Source: Cytophagales bacterium
GTDB taxonomy: Bacteria > Bacteroidota > Bacteroidia > Cytophagales > Amoebophilaceae
Direction of reading: 5' to 3'
DNA: 9,416 nucleotides
Assembly: GCA_022360235.1 (NCBI GenBank)
Contig: JAKSDE010000168.1
Location: 1-9,416, forward strand
A model generated the notes under the pieces. It worked only from the letters and a program-made list of their open reading frames with translations, searched no databases and had not been told where the DNA came from. A program made the position numbers and the translations under genes. Positions 1 to 7,222 of the stretch are shown one piece after another (the first letter of the stretch is position 1; each line of letters begins with the position of its first letter).

Positions 1-119
1 AACTCAGAACTCAGAACCCGGAACCCGGAACTCAGAACCCGGAACTCAGAACTCAGAACCCGGAACTCAGAACCCGGAACTCAGAACTCAGAACCCGGAA
101 CTCAGAACCCGGAACTCAG
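1..119. repeat. Heptanucleotide tandem repeat array, two alternating unit types (left end cut by window)
   Basis: Seventeen uninterrupted 7-bp units fill this stretch with no spacer. Every unit is either AACTCAG (call it T) or AACCCGG (call it C); the two differ at unit positions 4 and 6, and the changes always occur together. The order is T T C C T C T T C T C T T C T C T. From unit 5 on, the order repeats as T-C-T-T-C, giving a 35-bp higher-order period. The array ends in a decayed unit beginning AATTCGA at 120. No gene is visible in it. The true left end lies outside the window. Simple heptamer arrays of this kind occur between genes in several bacterial groups and probably grow and shrink by slippage or recombination; no function can be read from the sequence. 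Confidence 0.97.
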
Positions 120-138
120 AATTCGAAATAAAAATGAC

Positions 139-174
139 TTTAGGGAGATGGGTTTAAAGTGAGTGTGAAAAAGC
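139..174 (-). repeat. Possible short interspersed repeat supplying the acylase stop codon
   Basis: Read on the minus strand, this stretch resembles the TCACCCTCACCCTAACCCTCTCCC-like short repeats that are common in Bacteroidota and other genomes and whose in-frame translation gives LTLNPSP-type peptides. Here it encodes the last residues of the acylase (FFTLTLNPSP) and the TAA stop. The match rests on recognition of the translated pattern from general knowledge; only one copy is in the window, so repetition cannot be confirmed here. Confidence 0.4.
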
Positions 175-2548
175 TTTTCTCTTTCGTTGCATTTTTTTGA
201 ATACTGATGGGTAAGTAGGCACCTTGGCTCCAAGCCTCTACAAAGCTCACATAATAAGGATTACCAGGATTACCAGGCTGTCCGCCTGGATAAATAGCCC
301 ATCCCTTTGTATCCTTACCAAGTTCTACCAGTAATCTTATACATACCCCATTATTTTCTTCGTTTGCATTAACTATATTCTTCCCGCCGCCAATTTTTAC
401 ATGCGCAAGACCAAAAGGAGCGATGCGTGCTAGATGGTTGATGGTTATTTTTCGAAAATCTCCCCACAGATAAGGCTTTTGATGTACTTTTGTCCATTCT
501 TCAAGTTCGTGCACACTTTCCCTAAAAGCATCGCTGACCAACGCGTCTATAGAAGTGTAATCACCCAATTCAAGATAGGGACTCGTAGCATGATGTTTTA
601 AAATATAAACAGTTGTATAGAAATCCGGATACCTCAATGCTAAGCTATCATGATCCAAGCTTTTCCATAATTTTTGGGAAAGCTTATCTTGCCAAACTTT
701 AAAAATAGAAGGAGCTATTTGGTCAGGGTCATTCTGAAAATTCCAGGTTCGTAGCATTCGATAGGCAGTTTCCTCTTCAGGATTTAGTTGCGCTGTGTCG
801 ATATAATGTAGAAAAAGCGGTAAACTCTCTGCTGCAGCTAAGTTATAATTATCATTCTGTAGTTGCATCATAGCTTTTGTATCAATCACTTTGAGCGTAT
901 CCAAGACTTGGTTAATTCTTCTGTTACGATAATGTTCATAGCTATGGTCGTAGCAATAGTAAGGATAACTTTTGTCAGTAGGATGTTCATTCGCTGAGCT
1001 TACATAACCACTGGGGGGGTTAACTATTTTGGGATTATGTTCCTTAGGAATAAAGTCTTGCCACTCATACGCAGATGTATTGCCTTCCATAATAAACTTA
1101 CCCTGTTCTTTCCATTTGGCAGGAAACTTACCCCCAATCACCATAGCCACATCATGCTGTGCAGAGGCAAAAGCGAAATTTTGAGGAGGAGAATCATAAA
1201 ATGTTAAAGCTGCTTCAAAATCTTTGTAATCTTTTGCCCTATTAAACAAATAAAAAGTAAGTAATTCTTTGCCAGGCATGTGCCCACTCCACTTCAACGC
1301 TAAGTTTTTCCGTTGGTTACTATTATCTGGAAAACTTTTATCATAGACGATAGGTCCGAAGTGGGTATATAAAACGGTATCATAGAAGGTTTTGCCTCCT
1401 TTTATCTTAATTTCTTCAATGACGCGTTGCGATTTAAGGAGGAGATTATCATAATAGTATTCTTCTCGGTTTTCATCTTTAAAATCGATCAAGTACCAAT
1501 CTCTTGCATCTCTCCTAGCATTTGTGACACCCCAAGCGATAGCGTCGTTAAAGCCAATGAGGATAGCTGGTGAACCAGGGATGGTAGCTCCAACAACATT
1601 GACAGTAGGAGACTGAAGGTGCGTAAGGTACCAAGTAGAAGGTAAGCTTAAGGCTAGATGAGGGTCATTAGCTAAATAAGTGCCTTTACTAGAAGCTTTT
1701 CGGCCTGAGACTGCCCAGTTATTACTACCATTAGCGGGGTCTGATTGATCAAATTTGTGTGGAATGATTTGTTGAGGAATTGCTATTGGAGGAGGATTAA
1801 GAGGAATAGGTTTGAAGTTCCAAGAAGTATTCCGAGGGATAACAGGGGCAACGTCGGGAAGTTGATCTGGATAAAGAAAATCAAACTTTTTTCTTCCCAA
1901 GCGTTGCAAGGCATGGGTATTTTCCAGGTCTGCATCACTTCCAGAGAGCCAATCGGTCATGTATACTTGCAATAGGGCAGATTTAAAAGGTGTCCAAGGC
2001 GCTGGATGATAATCTAGTAGCTTGTATTCAATCGGCAGGTTTTTATAAGTAAGAGAAGCAATATAAGCATTGACTCCTTTTGTATAAGCTTGAAGAATCG
2101 TGTTGAGCAGACTATCATTTTCCATATTCTTCAACACCTTCCTAGCAGCATACGTGTTCCCTTTTCTACGTTGGCATCGGTCAAATGCTAAGGCTTTAGC
2201 ACCGACAATCTCGGAGATTCTTCCTGCTGCTGCATGTGTTTGAAACTCCATCTGCCATAGCCGGTGAAAAGCAGTTATATAGCCTTGTGCAAAGTATAAA
2301 TCGTAATCATTCTGCGCTATGATGTGGGGGATTAGGTTTTCATCAAACTCAATCGTTACTACATCGTTCAACCCCTGTAATTTTAACTTCTTGGGGGCAC
2401 TTATAGGTTCTCCCTCTGCATTTTGCCAAAAACCTTGCAAAGGATCTAACAATTTTCCTAAAGGAGGGGTAGAGCGAATATTGCTGTTTAAAGCAACGAT
2501 TGTGATGATAGTGAGCGTGAGTGAGAAAACGAATTTTAGGAGCCGCAT
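140..2548 (-). CDS. Penicillin acylase family protein (exported Ntn hydrolase)
   Basis: An 802-residue protein of the penicillin amidase / acyl-homoserine-lactone acylase family, which hydrolyses amide bonds of N-acylated compounds; the substrate cannot be told from sequence. Residues 1-25 form a signal peptide (positive start, hydrophobic core), so the enzyme should act in the periplasm. The alpha region (about 45-240) has family patterns such as YFAQGYITAFHRLWQME. A spacer leads to GSNNWAVSG, where Ser275 is the expected nucleophile and new N-terminus of the beta chain after autocatalytic cleavage; LANDPHL follows, as usual. The beta chain keeps the late family signatures NIVNANEENNG and GGQPGNPGNPYY (755-766). 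Length is normal for the family. The last 10-15 residues, ending FFTLTLNPSP, look like translated interspersed repeat rather than enzyme. No Shine-Dalgarno is seen before the ATG. It is divergent from the actA operon with no evident link. Family assignment is firm, substrate unknown. Confidence 0.95.
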   Translation of the reverse strand: MRLLKFVFSLTLTIITIVALNSNIRSTPPLGKLLDPLQGFWQNAEGEPISAPKKLKLQGLNDVVTIEFDENLIPHIIAQNDYDLYFAQGYITAFHRLWQMEFQTHAAAGRISEIVGAKALAFDRCQRRKGNTYAARKVLKNMENDSLLNTILQAYTKGVNAYIASLTYKNLPIEYKLLDYHPAPWTPFKSALLQVYMTDWLSGSDADLENTHALQRLGRKKFDFLYPDQLPDVAPVIPRNTSWNFKPIPLNPPPIAIPQQIIPHKFDQSDPANGSNNWAVSGRKASSKGTYLANDPHLALSLPSTWYLTHLQSPTVNVVGATIPGSPAILIGFNDAIAWGVTNARRDARDWYLIDFKDENREEYYYDNLLLKSQRVIEEIKIKGGKTFYDTVLYTHFGPIVYDKSFPDNSNQRKNLALKWSGHMPGKELLTFYLFNRAKDYKDFEAALTFYDSPPQNFAFASAQHDVAMVIGGKFPAKWKEQGKFIMEGNTSAYEWQDFIPKEHNPKIVNPPSGYVSSANEHPTDKSYPYYCYDHSYEHYRNRRINQVLDTLKVIDTKAMMQLQNDNYNLAAAESLPLFLHYIDTAQLNPEEETAYRMLRTWNFQNDPDQIAPSIFKVWQDKLSQKLWKSLDHDSLALRYPDFYTTVYILKHHATSPYLELGDYTSIDALVSDAFRESVHELEEWTKVHQKPYLWGDFRKITINHLARIAPFGLAHVKIGGGKNIVNANEENNGVCIRLLVELGKDTKGWAIYPGGQPGNPGNPYYVSFVEAWSQGAYLPISIQKNATKEKSFFTLTLNPSP

Positions 2549-2553
2549 CTTAA

Positions 2554-2569
2554 ATTTTTTCGAAAAAAT
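2554..2569. repeat. Perfect 16-bp palindrome (A, six T, CG, six A, T) upstream of the acylase start
   Basis: The sequence ATTTTTTCGAAAAAAT reads identically on both strands and lies 5 bp upstream of the acylase ATG, inside its probable 5' untranslated region or promoter. It could be an operator half-site pair, a short AT-rich hairpin in the mRNA leader, or chance in an AT-rich spacer. Nothing in the window identifies a binding protein. Confidence 0.55.
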
Positions 2570-2732
2570 AGGGAAAAATTTTTACGCCTGAAAGTTACAC
2601 TAGCCTATCTTTAAAGTTTTGCGTATACAAAGCACCCTGTTGGCTCATCCCTTTCTGAATAAAGAGCAGAAAAGTTAGCATAGTTCAAAATGCTTTGGCA
2701 ATGTATTTGAAATGAGCTGGTAGGGTGGTAGA

Positions 2733-2767
2733 TTTGAATCGTCAAGAGAGAAGGCATTATACTTCTG
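2733..2767 (+). promoter_or_regulatory. Weak candidate Bacteroidota-type promoter for the act operon
   Basis: TTTG at 2733-2736 and TACTTCTG at 2760-2767 resemble the Bacteroidota -33 (TTTG) and -7 (TAnnTTTG) elements; the -7 copy matches seven of eight places. The 23-bp spacing is at the long edge of what is accepted. It would start transcription near 2773 and give a leader of about 20 nt before actA. Such short motifs arise by chance, so this is only a candidate. Confidence 0.22.
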
Positions 2768-2792
2768 AACAGCATTAGTTTGGATTACAAGC

Positions 2793-4055
2793 ATGTTTAA
2801 AGCCGCTAACTATTTACCTCCTAAGAAATTCTATGGATGCCTCCTAACTTCTATACGCATTATAGTAGCGCTGCTTCCCTTTAGCCTCCATGCACAAGCC
2901 ACTATTCCTACCGCTGAACCCATCATTAAAGAAGGGAAAACATTATTCGAAAACAACTGTACTGTATGTCATGCCATCCATGAAGAAATAGTAGGCCCTG
3001 CCTTAGCGGGTGTTTACGATAGGCGTCCTATCCCCTGGCTGAATGCCTTTATCAAAAACTCGCAAAAGGTAATCCAAAGTGGCGATACGTATGCAGTGCA
3101 ACTGTATGAAAAATACAATCGAATGCAAATGACCTCCTTTGATCTCTCAGAGGACCAAGTCCTCGCTATTCTTGCCTATATTAAAGACGCTACAGAGAAT
3201 GTCCCTGAACCCACCGTAGCACCTAGTGAAAAGGCCGTGGCAGGCGGTGGAGCCGCAGAGGTAGAGCGTGCTATACCTGATAAATATCTACTAGCCATCT
3301 TCATTGCCTTGATTATTGTCTTATTACTGATTTTACTTGCCCTTATCTTAATCGTTACTTTCTTAACCAAACTTATTCGCCAAAAAGGCGAGCTAGATGA
3401 GGCCGATGAAGAAATCGTTGCGCAAAAAATCAATCTAAAAAAGATTATTCAAAGCAAAGCATTCAAGGGTATAGCTGTTTTTATATTTACGGCTATTGTC
3501 TTAAAAGCGGGTATAGATGGGCTTTATGCTGTAGGCGTACAGCAAGGGTATGCCCCTCGGCAGCCGATTGACTTCTCTCATAAGCTCCATGCGGGAGAAT
3601 ACCAAATAGCGTGTGAGTATTGTCATACAGGCGTTACAAAGAGTAAAATTGCAAATATCCCTTCACCCAATATTTGTATGAACTGTCACAGTGTGATCGA
3701 AAAAGCGCATCCCGAAGTACAAAAAATTTATGCTGCCATTGAAAACAACACCCCTATTGAATGGGTGAGGGTACATAATCTGCCTCAACTAGCTTATTTT
3801 AACCATGCCCAACATGTGAAAGTAGGAGGCATTGAATGTCAAACATGCCATGGCCCTGTAGAAGAAATGGAAGTAATCTATCAGTACGCTCCTTTGACGA
3901 TGGGATGGTGTATTGATTGTCATAGAAAGACTGCTATCAATGCAAAGGACAATGCCTATTACGACAAGTTAATTCAGCTTCATGAAAGTAAACATAATGA
4001 CCTGTTAAAAGTAGAAGCTATAGGAGGCCTAGAATGTGGAAAATGCCATTACTAG
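2793..4055 (+). CDS. actA: Alternative complex III subunit ActA, monoheme-pentaheme cytochrome c fusion
   Basis: Heme subunit of the quinol-oxidising alternative complex III; it takes electrons from the ActB/ActC core and delivers them to a periplasmic cytochrome c or a terminal oxidase. Order along the 420 residues: signal peptide (about 1-36, ending in SLHAQA); a monoheme cytochrome c domain with CTVCH (56-60) and a likely axial Met at 111 or 113; an Ala/Pro/Gly linker; a strong membrane helix (about 165-192); a short charged loop; a second membrane helix (about 224-247); then a multiheme domain with CEYCH (274), CMNCH (295), CQTCH (349), CIDCH (373) and CGKCH (415), ending one residue after the last motif. 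Two helices place both heme domains on the periplasmic side. Six CxxCH motifs in total. First gene of the operon, followed by actB after about 80 bp. The start ATG has no Shine-Dalgarno but is the only Met that keeps the signal peptide. Confidence 0.95.
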   Translation: MFKAANYLPPKKFYGCLLTSIRIIVALLPFSLHAQATIPTAEPIIKEGKTLFENNCTVCHAIHEEIVGPALAGVYDRRPIPWLNAFIKNSQKVIQSGDTYAVQLYEKYNRMQMTSFDLSEDQVLAILAYIKDATENVPEPTVAPSEKAVAGGGAAEVERAIPDKYLLAIFIALIIVLLLILLALILIVTFLTKLIRQKGELDEADEEIVAQKINLKKIIQSKAFKGIAVFIFTAIVLKAGIDGLYAVGVQQGYAPRQPIDFSHKLHAGEYQIACEYCHTGVTKSKIANIPSPNICMNCHSVIEKAHPEVQKIYAAIENNTPIEWVRVHNLPQLAYFNHAQHVKVGGIECQTCHGPVEEMEVIYQYAPLTMGWCIDCHRKTAINAKDNAYYDKLIQLHESKHNDLLKVEAIGGLECGKCHY

Positions 4056-4135
4056 CCCTCAGCTAGCAAGTGGTAGCGCTTCGGATACAGGCATCGATTC
4101 CTAGAAAAAGAAATAAAAACACCAAAACACTAGCC

Positions 4136-7100
4136 ATGCATGATAAAAAAATATACTGGAAAGGCATCGAACAACTCACGAACGATCCCGAATATGTGAA
4201 GTATAGCGACAAGGAATTCCCTGACTACCTACCAATCAACAAAAACAAAGCAGACCATCCTGAAGCCTCCCACACCTCTAGAAGAGATTTTCTTAAAATG
4301 ATGGGCTTTAGCATTGCCGCTGTTTCGTTAGCTTCTTGCGAAGCGCCTGTCAGAAAAGCAATTCCCTACTTAAACAAACCGATCGATATTGACCCAGGCG
4401 TACCCAATTACTATGCATCCACCTATATGAATGGCGGAGATTATTGCAGTATAGTAGTGAAAACGCGTGAAGGACGCCCTATCAAGATCGAAGGCAATAA
4501 ACAGTGTCCCATTACCCAAGGAGGAGTGAACGCACAAGTAGAAGCCTCTGTACTGTCCTTGTATGATAATACATGCCTCAAAGCCCCGCAAAAGAACGGA
4601 AAAACAATAGACTGGGAAAAGTTAGACAAAGAAATTACACAAAAACTGGCGGCTATTGCTGCCCAAGGGAAGCAGATTAGGATCGTCAGCAACACTGTAT
4701 TAAGTCCTACTACACAAGCAACGATTGCTATCTTTCAGCAAAAATACCCTACTACGAAACATATCGTGTATGATCCGCAATCATGTGCTGGAATTATAGA
4801 AGCCAACAAAGACACATGGGGTAGGGCTATTATTCCCTCCTATGACTTTAGTAAGGCAGAGGTTATCGTAAGTTTTAGCGCTGATTTCTTAGGTACCTGG
4901 ATTTCCCCGATTGAATTTACCAAGCAATATAGTCAAACACGTAAGCTAGGGAAAGCCAAGAAGACCATGTCGCGGCACTATCAGTTCGAGGCAAACCTAT
5001 CACTCACTGGCGCTAATGCCGACTATCGAATCCCTTTAACCCCTTCTCGAGAGAGAACGACCATTTTGGCGTTATACAATCTTATTACAGCAAAAGCTGG
5101 CGCACCTCCTTTGTTAGCAGCTCCAATAGACCGTGTAGAAAAACTAGTACAAGTAGCCAATGACCTTTGGAACAGCAGAGGAAAATCTTTAGTCGTAGCC
5201 TCCACTAACGAACCATCGATACAAATTTTGGTAAACGCCATCAATCACCTACTAGGGAATTATGGTACCACGATCCTCCTCGATCGACCTGTTAATTATA
5301 GACAAGGTAATGACCAAGAGATGAGTACTTTCATCAGCGAGCTGAAAGCAGGTCAAATCGATGCCGTGCTCTTCTTTAATGCGAATCCTGTATATAACCA
5401 TCCTGAAGGAGAGACTATTGCCCAAGTACTTTCAACCGTGCAGCTAACCATCGCTACCAATGATCGTTTAGACGAGACTGCTTCGTTAGTAGACTATGTA
5501 GCACCTGATCATCACTACCTCGCGTCTTGGAACGATGCCCTTCCCAAGGCAGGCCTCTACAGCTTAGTACAACCTACAATTACCCCCATTTTTGACACCA
5601 GGCAGGCGCCAGAAAGCTTTTTGAGCTGGGCGGACCATCCTATAAAAGACTACTATACCTTCCTCCAAAGTCAATGGAAAGATAAACTTTTCCCTACACA
5701 ATCTCGTATCAATGATTTCCAGCAATTCTGGGATCAGTGTCTGTTCAACGGTATTTATGAAACCCCTGTAACCACGACCCCTTATACTTTTCGCGCTCAC
5801 CTAGATCGTGCTGCTAAGGCGGTGCACGCCAACGACAAGGTCAATAGCAGTTCACTCGAACTCGTATTATACGAGAAAGTAGCCATAGGCAATGGCACGC
5901 AAGCCAACAACCCTTGGCTACAAGAAATGCCAGATCCCCTCTCTAAAGCTTGTTGGGACAACTATCTAACCCTTCCTCAAAGCTTAGCACGCGCCTACGG
6001 TATCGAGATGAAAGAGGGGAAAACCAAAATGGTACACCTCAAAGTAGGTGGACAAACCTTGCGGATACCTGTGCTTGTCCAGCCTGGCCAAGCCAAGGGT
6101 ACAATAGGACTTGCCCTCGGCTATGGAAGAGAAAAAGCAGGTCGCGTAGCCAATAGGGTAGGGGTCAACGCTTATCCACTGGTTACTAAGAAGAACAACC
6201 ACGTAAGCTACGCTATCACGCATGATGTTCGTATTGAGCCGCTTGAAGAAACGTACAGAATTGCACAAACCCAGACCCATGAAACCTATATGGGACGCAA
6301 CTTTGTGATTCAAGAAACTATTCTGTCCGACTACCAACAAGATCCCACTGCAGGCCGATACAGCCCTACCGTGGCAACAAGCAAAGGCGCTAAAAAAGCT
6401 ACCGATATCACTTTGTGGAAAGGCCACCAATACCCTACCCACCATTGGGGTTTGGTCATTGACATGAATTCTTGTATAGGCTGTGGTGCGTGTACTATTG
6501 CTTGTCAAGCCGAGAATAACGTTCCGGTAGTAGGGAGAGAAGAAGTGCTGAACCGTAGAGAAATGCACTGGATTAGAATTGATCGCTATTATAGTAGTGA
6601 TGCCGAACCAGGCGACCAGAAAGGCCTTGAGAAGGCTGCAGAAAATCCTGAGGTGACCTTCCAACCCATGATGTGTCAACATTGTAATAATGCCCCTTGC
6701 GAGACCGTGTGCCCTGTGTTAGCCACGACCCACAGCAACGAAGGTCTCAATCAGATGACCTACAACCGTTGTATTGGTACCCGATATTGCGCTAACAACT
6801 GTCCTTACAAAGTAAGGCGATTTAATTGGTTCAAATACCATGACAATAAGCAGTTTGAAGCTAATACGGCCATGAACAACGACCTAGGTAAAATGGTACT
6901 GAACCCCGATGTAACCGTTCGTTCCCGGGGTGTAATGGAAAAATGTACGATGTGTACACAACGCATTCAGGCAGGTAAACTAAAAGCAAAAATGGCCAAA
7001 AGAAAGCTCAGCGATGACGATGTTAATACAGCTTGTGCAGCAGCTTGCCCCGCAGATGCCATCGTGTTTGGAGATATGAATGATCCAGACAGCAAAATTT

Positions 7101-7216
7101 CTAAAATGCTCGTAGAAGAGGTAGATGCGAGGGCTTACCGTGTTTTGGAAGAGATCGGCACAAAACCTAATGTTTCCTACTTAACAAAAATTAGAAATAA
7201 AGAAAAAAACGTATAA
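4136..7216 (+). CDS. actB: Alternative complex III subunit ActB, molybdopterin-oxidoreductase-like and Fe-S protein
   Basis: Iron-sulfur subunit that moves electrons from the quinol site in ActC to the ActA hemes. I chose the ATG giving 1026 residues (MHDKKIYWKG...), because the N-terminus typical of Bacteroidota ActB starts here; an in-frame GTG at 4070 would add 22 basic residues of no family character. Residues 48-54 (SRRDFLK) are a twin-arginine motif, followed by a hydrophobic stretch and a lipobox-like LASC (Cys68), so export by Tat and lipid anchoring are likely. Residues about 75-740 form the molybdopterin-oxidoreductase-like region, which in ActB is known to lack the cofactor. The C-terminal ferredoxin-like region has CIGCGACTIAC (780-790), CQHCNNAPCETVC (847-859), CIGTRYCANNC (879-889, one Cys short), CTMC (937-940) and CAAAC (967-971): 15 cysteines, which fits three [4Fe-4S] clusters and one [3Fe-4S]. 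It ends 6 bp before actC. Confidence 0.95.
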   Translation: MHDKKIYWKGIEQLTNDPEYVKYSDKEFPDYLPINKNKADHPEASHTSRRDFLKMMGFSIAAVSLASCEAPVRKAIPYLNKPIDIDPGVPNYYASTYMNGGDYCSIVVKTREGRPIKIEGNKQCPITQGGVNAQVEASVLSLYDNTCLKAPQKNGKTIDWEKLDKEITQKLAAIAAQGKQIRIVSNTVLSPTTQATIAIFQQKYPTTKHIVYDPQSCAGIIEANKDTWGRAIIPSYDFSKAEVIVSFSADFLGTWISPIEFTKQYSQTRKLGKAKKTMSRHYQFEANLSLTGANADYRIPLTPSRERTTILALYNLITAKAGAPPLLAAPIDRVEKLVQVANDLWNSRGKSLVVASTNEPSIQILVNAINHLLGNYGTTILLDRPVNYRQGNDQEMSTFISELKAGQIDAVLFFNANPVYNHPEGETIAQVLSTVQLTIATNDRLDETASLVDYVAPDHHYLASWNDALPKAGLYSLVQPTITPIFDTRQAPESFLSWADHPIKDYYTFLQSQWKDKLFPTQSRINDFQQFWDQCLFNGIYETPVTTTPYTFRAHLDRAAKAVHANDKVNSSSLELVLYEKVAIGNGTQANNPWLQEMPDPLSKACWDNYLTLPQSLARAYGIEMKEGKTKMVHLKVGGQTLRIPVLVQPGQAKGTIGLALGYGREKAGRVANRVGVNAYPLVTKKNNHVSYAITHDVRIEPLEETYRIAQTQTHETYMGRNFVIQETILSDYQQDPTAGRYSPTVATSKGAKKATDITLWKGHQYPTHHWGLVIDMNSCIGCGACTIACQAENNVPVVGREEVLNRREMHWIRIDRYYSSDAEPGDQKGLEKAAENPEVTFQPMMCQHCNNAPCETVCPVLATTHSNEGLNQMTYNRCIGTRYCANNCPYKVRRFNWFKYHDNKQFEANTAMNNDLGKMVLNPDVTVRSRGVMEKCTMCTQRIQAGKLKAKMAKRKLSDDDVNTACAAACPADAIVFGDMNDPDSKISKMLVEEVDARAYRVLEEIGTKPNVSYLTKIRNKEKNV

Positions 7217-7222
7217 TACAGC

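Larger units (their letters stand above)
2549..2792. promoter_or_regulatory. Divergent intergenic region between the acylase gene and actA
   Basis: These 244 bp separate two divergent genes and must hold both promoters. I see no tRNA, small RNA or riboswitch fold and no open frame with protein-like content. On the acylase side there is a 16-bp palindrome beside the start codon and a sequence TAACTTTC (minus strand, 2597-2590) that fits the Bacteroidota -7 pattern TAnnTTTG at seven of eight places, but without a well-placed -33 TTG. The actA-side candidate is listed separately. Neither start codon has a Shine-Dalgarno sequence, which is usual for Bacteroidota. Confidence 0.6.

Noticed and set aside
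1..119. CRISPR array
   Set aside because: The repeats are directly adjacent 7-bp units without unique spacers, so this is a simple tandem array.
2549..2792. A tRNA, small RNA or riboswitch in the divergent spacer
   Set aside because: I found no cloverleaf, no conserved loop and no strong terminator hairpin with a T-run in this stretch.
4070..4135. N-terminal extension of ActB from a GTG codon
   Set aside because: The 22 extra residues do not resemble the family, and the ATG at 4136 gives a normal ActB start.
5984..6682. A 232-codon open frame on the minus strand inside actB
   Set aside because: It lies fully antisense to the conserved ActB coding region. Its composition (runs of Ser, Val, Ile, Phe and Cys without a recognisable domain) is what the complement of a conserved gene gives, and it has no start context of its own.
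6770..6804. Loss of a cluster-binding cysteine in ActB as a defect
   Set aside because: The motif with three cysteines (879, 885, 889) is the common CxGTRYC form in this family and fits the known [3Fe-4S] cluster; it is not a mutation.
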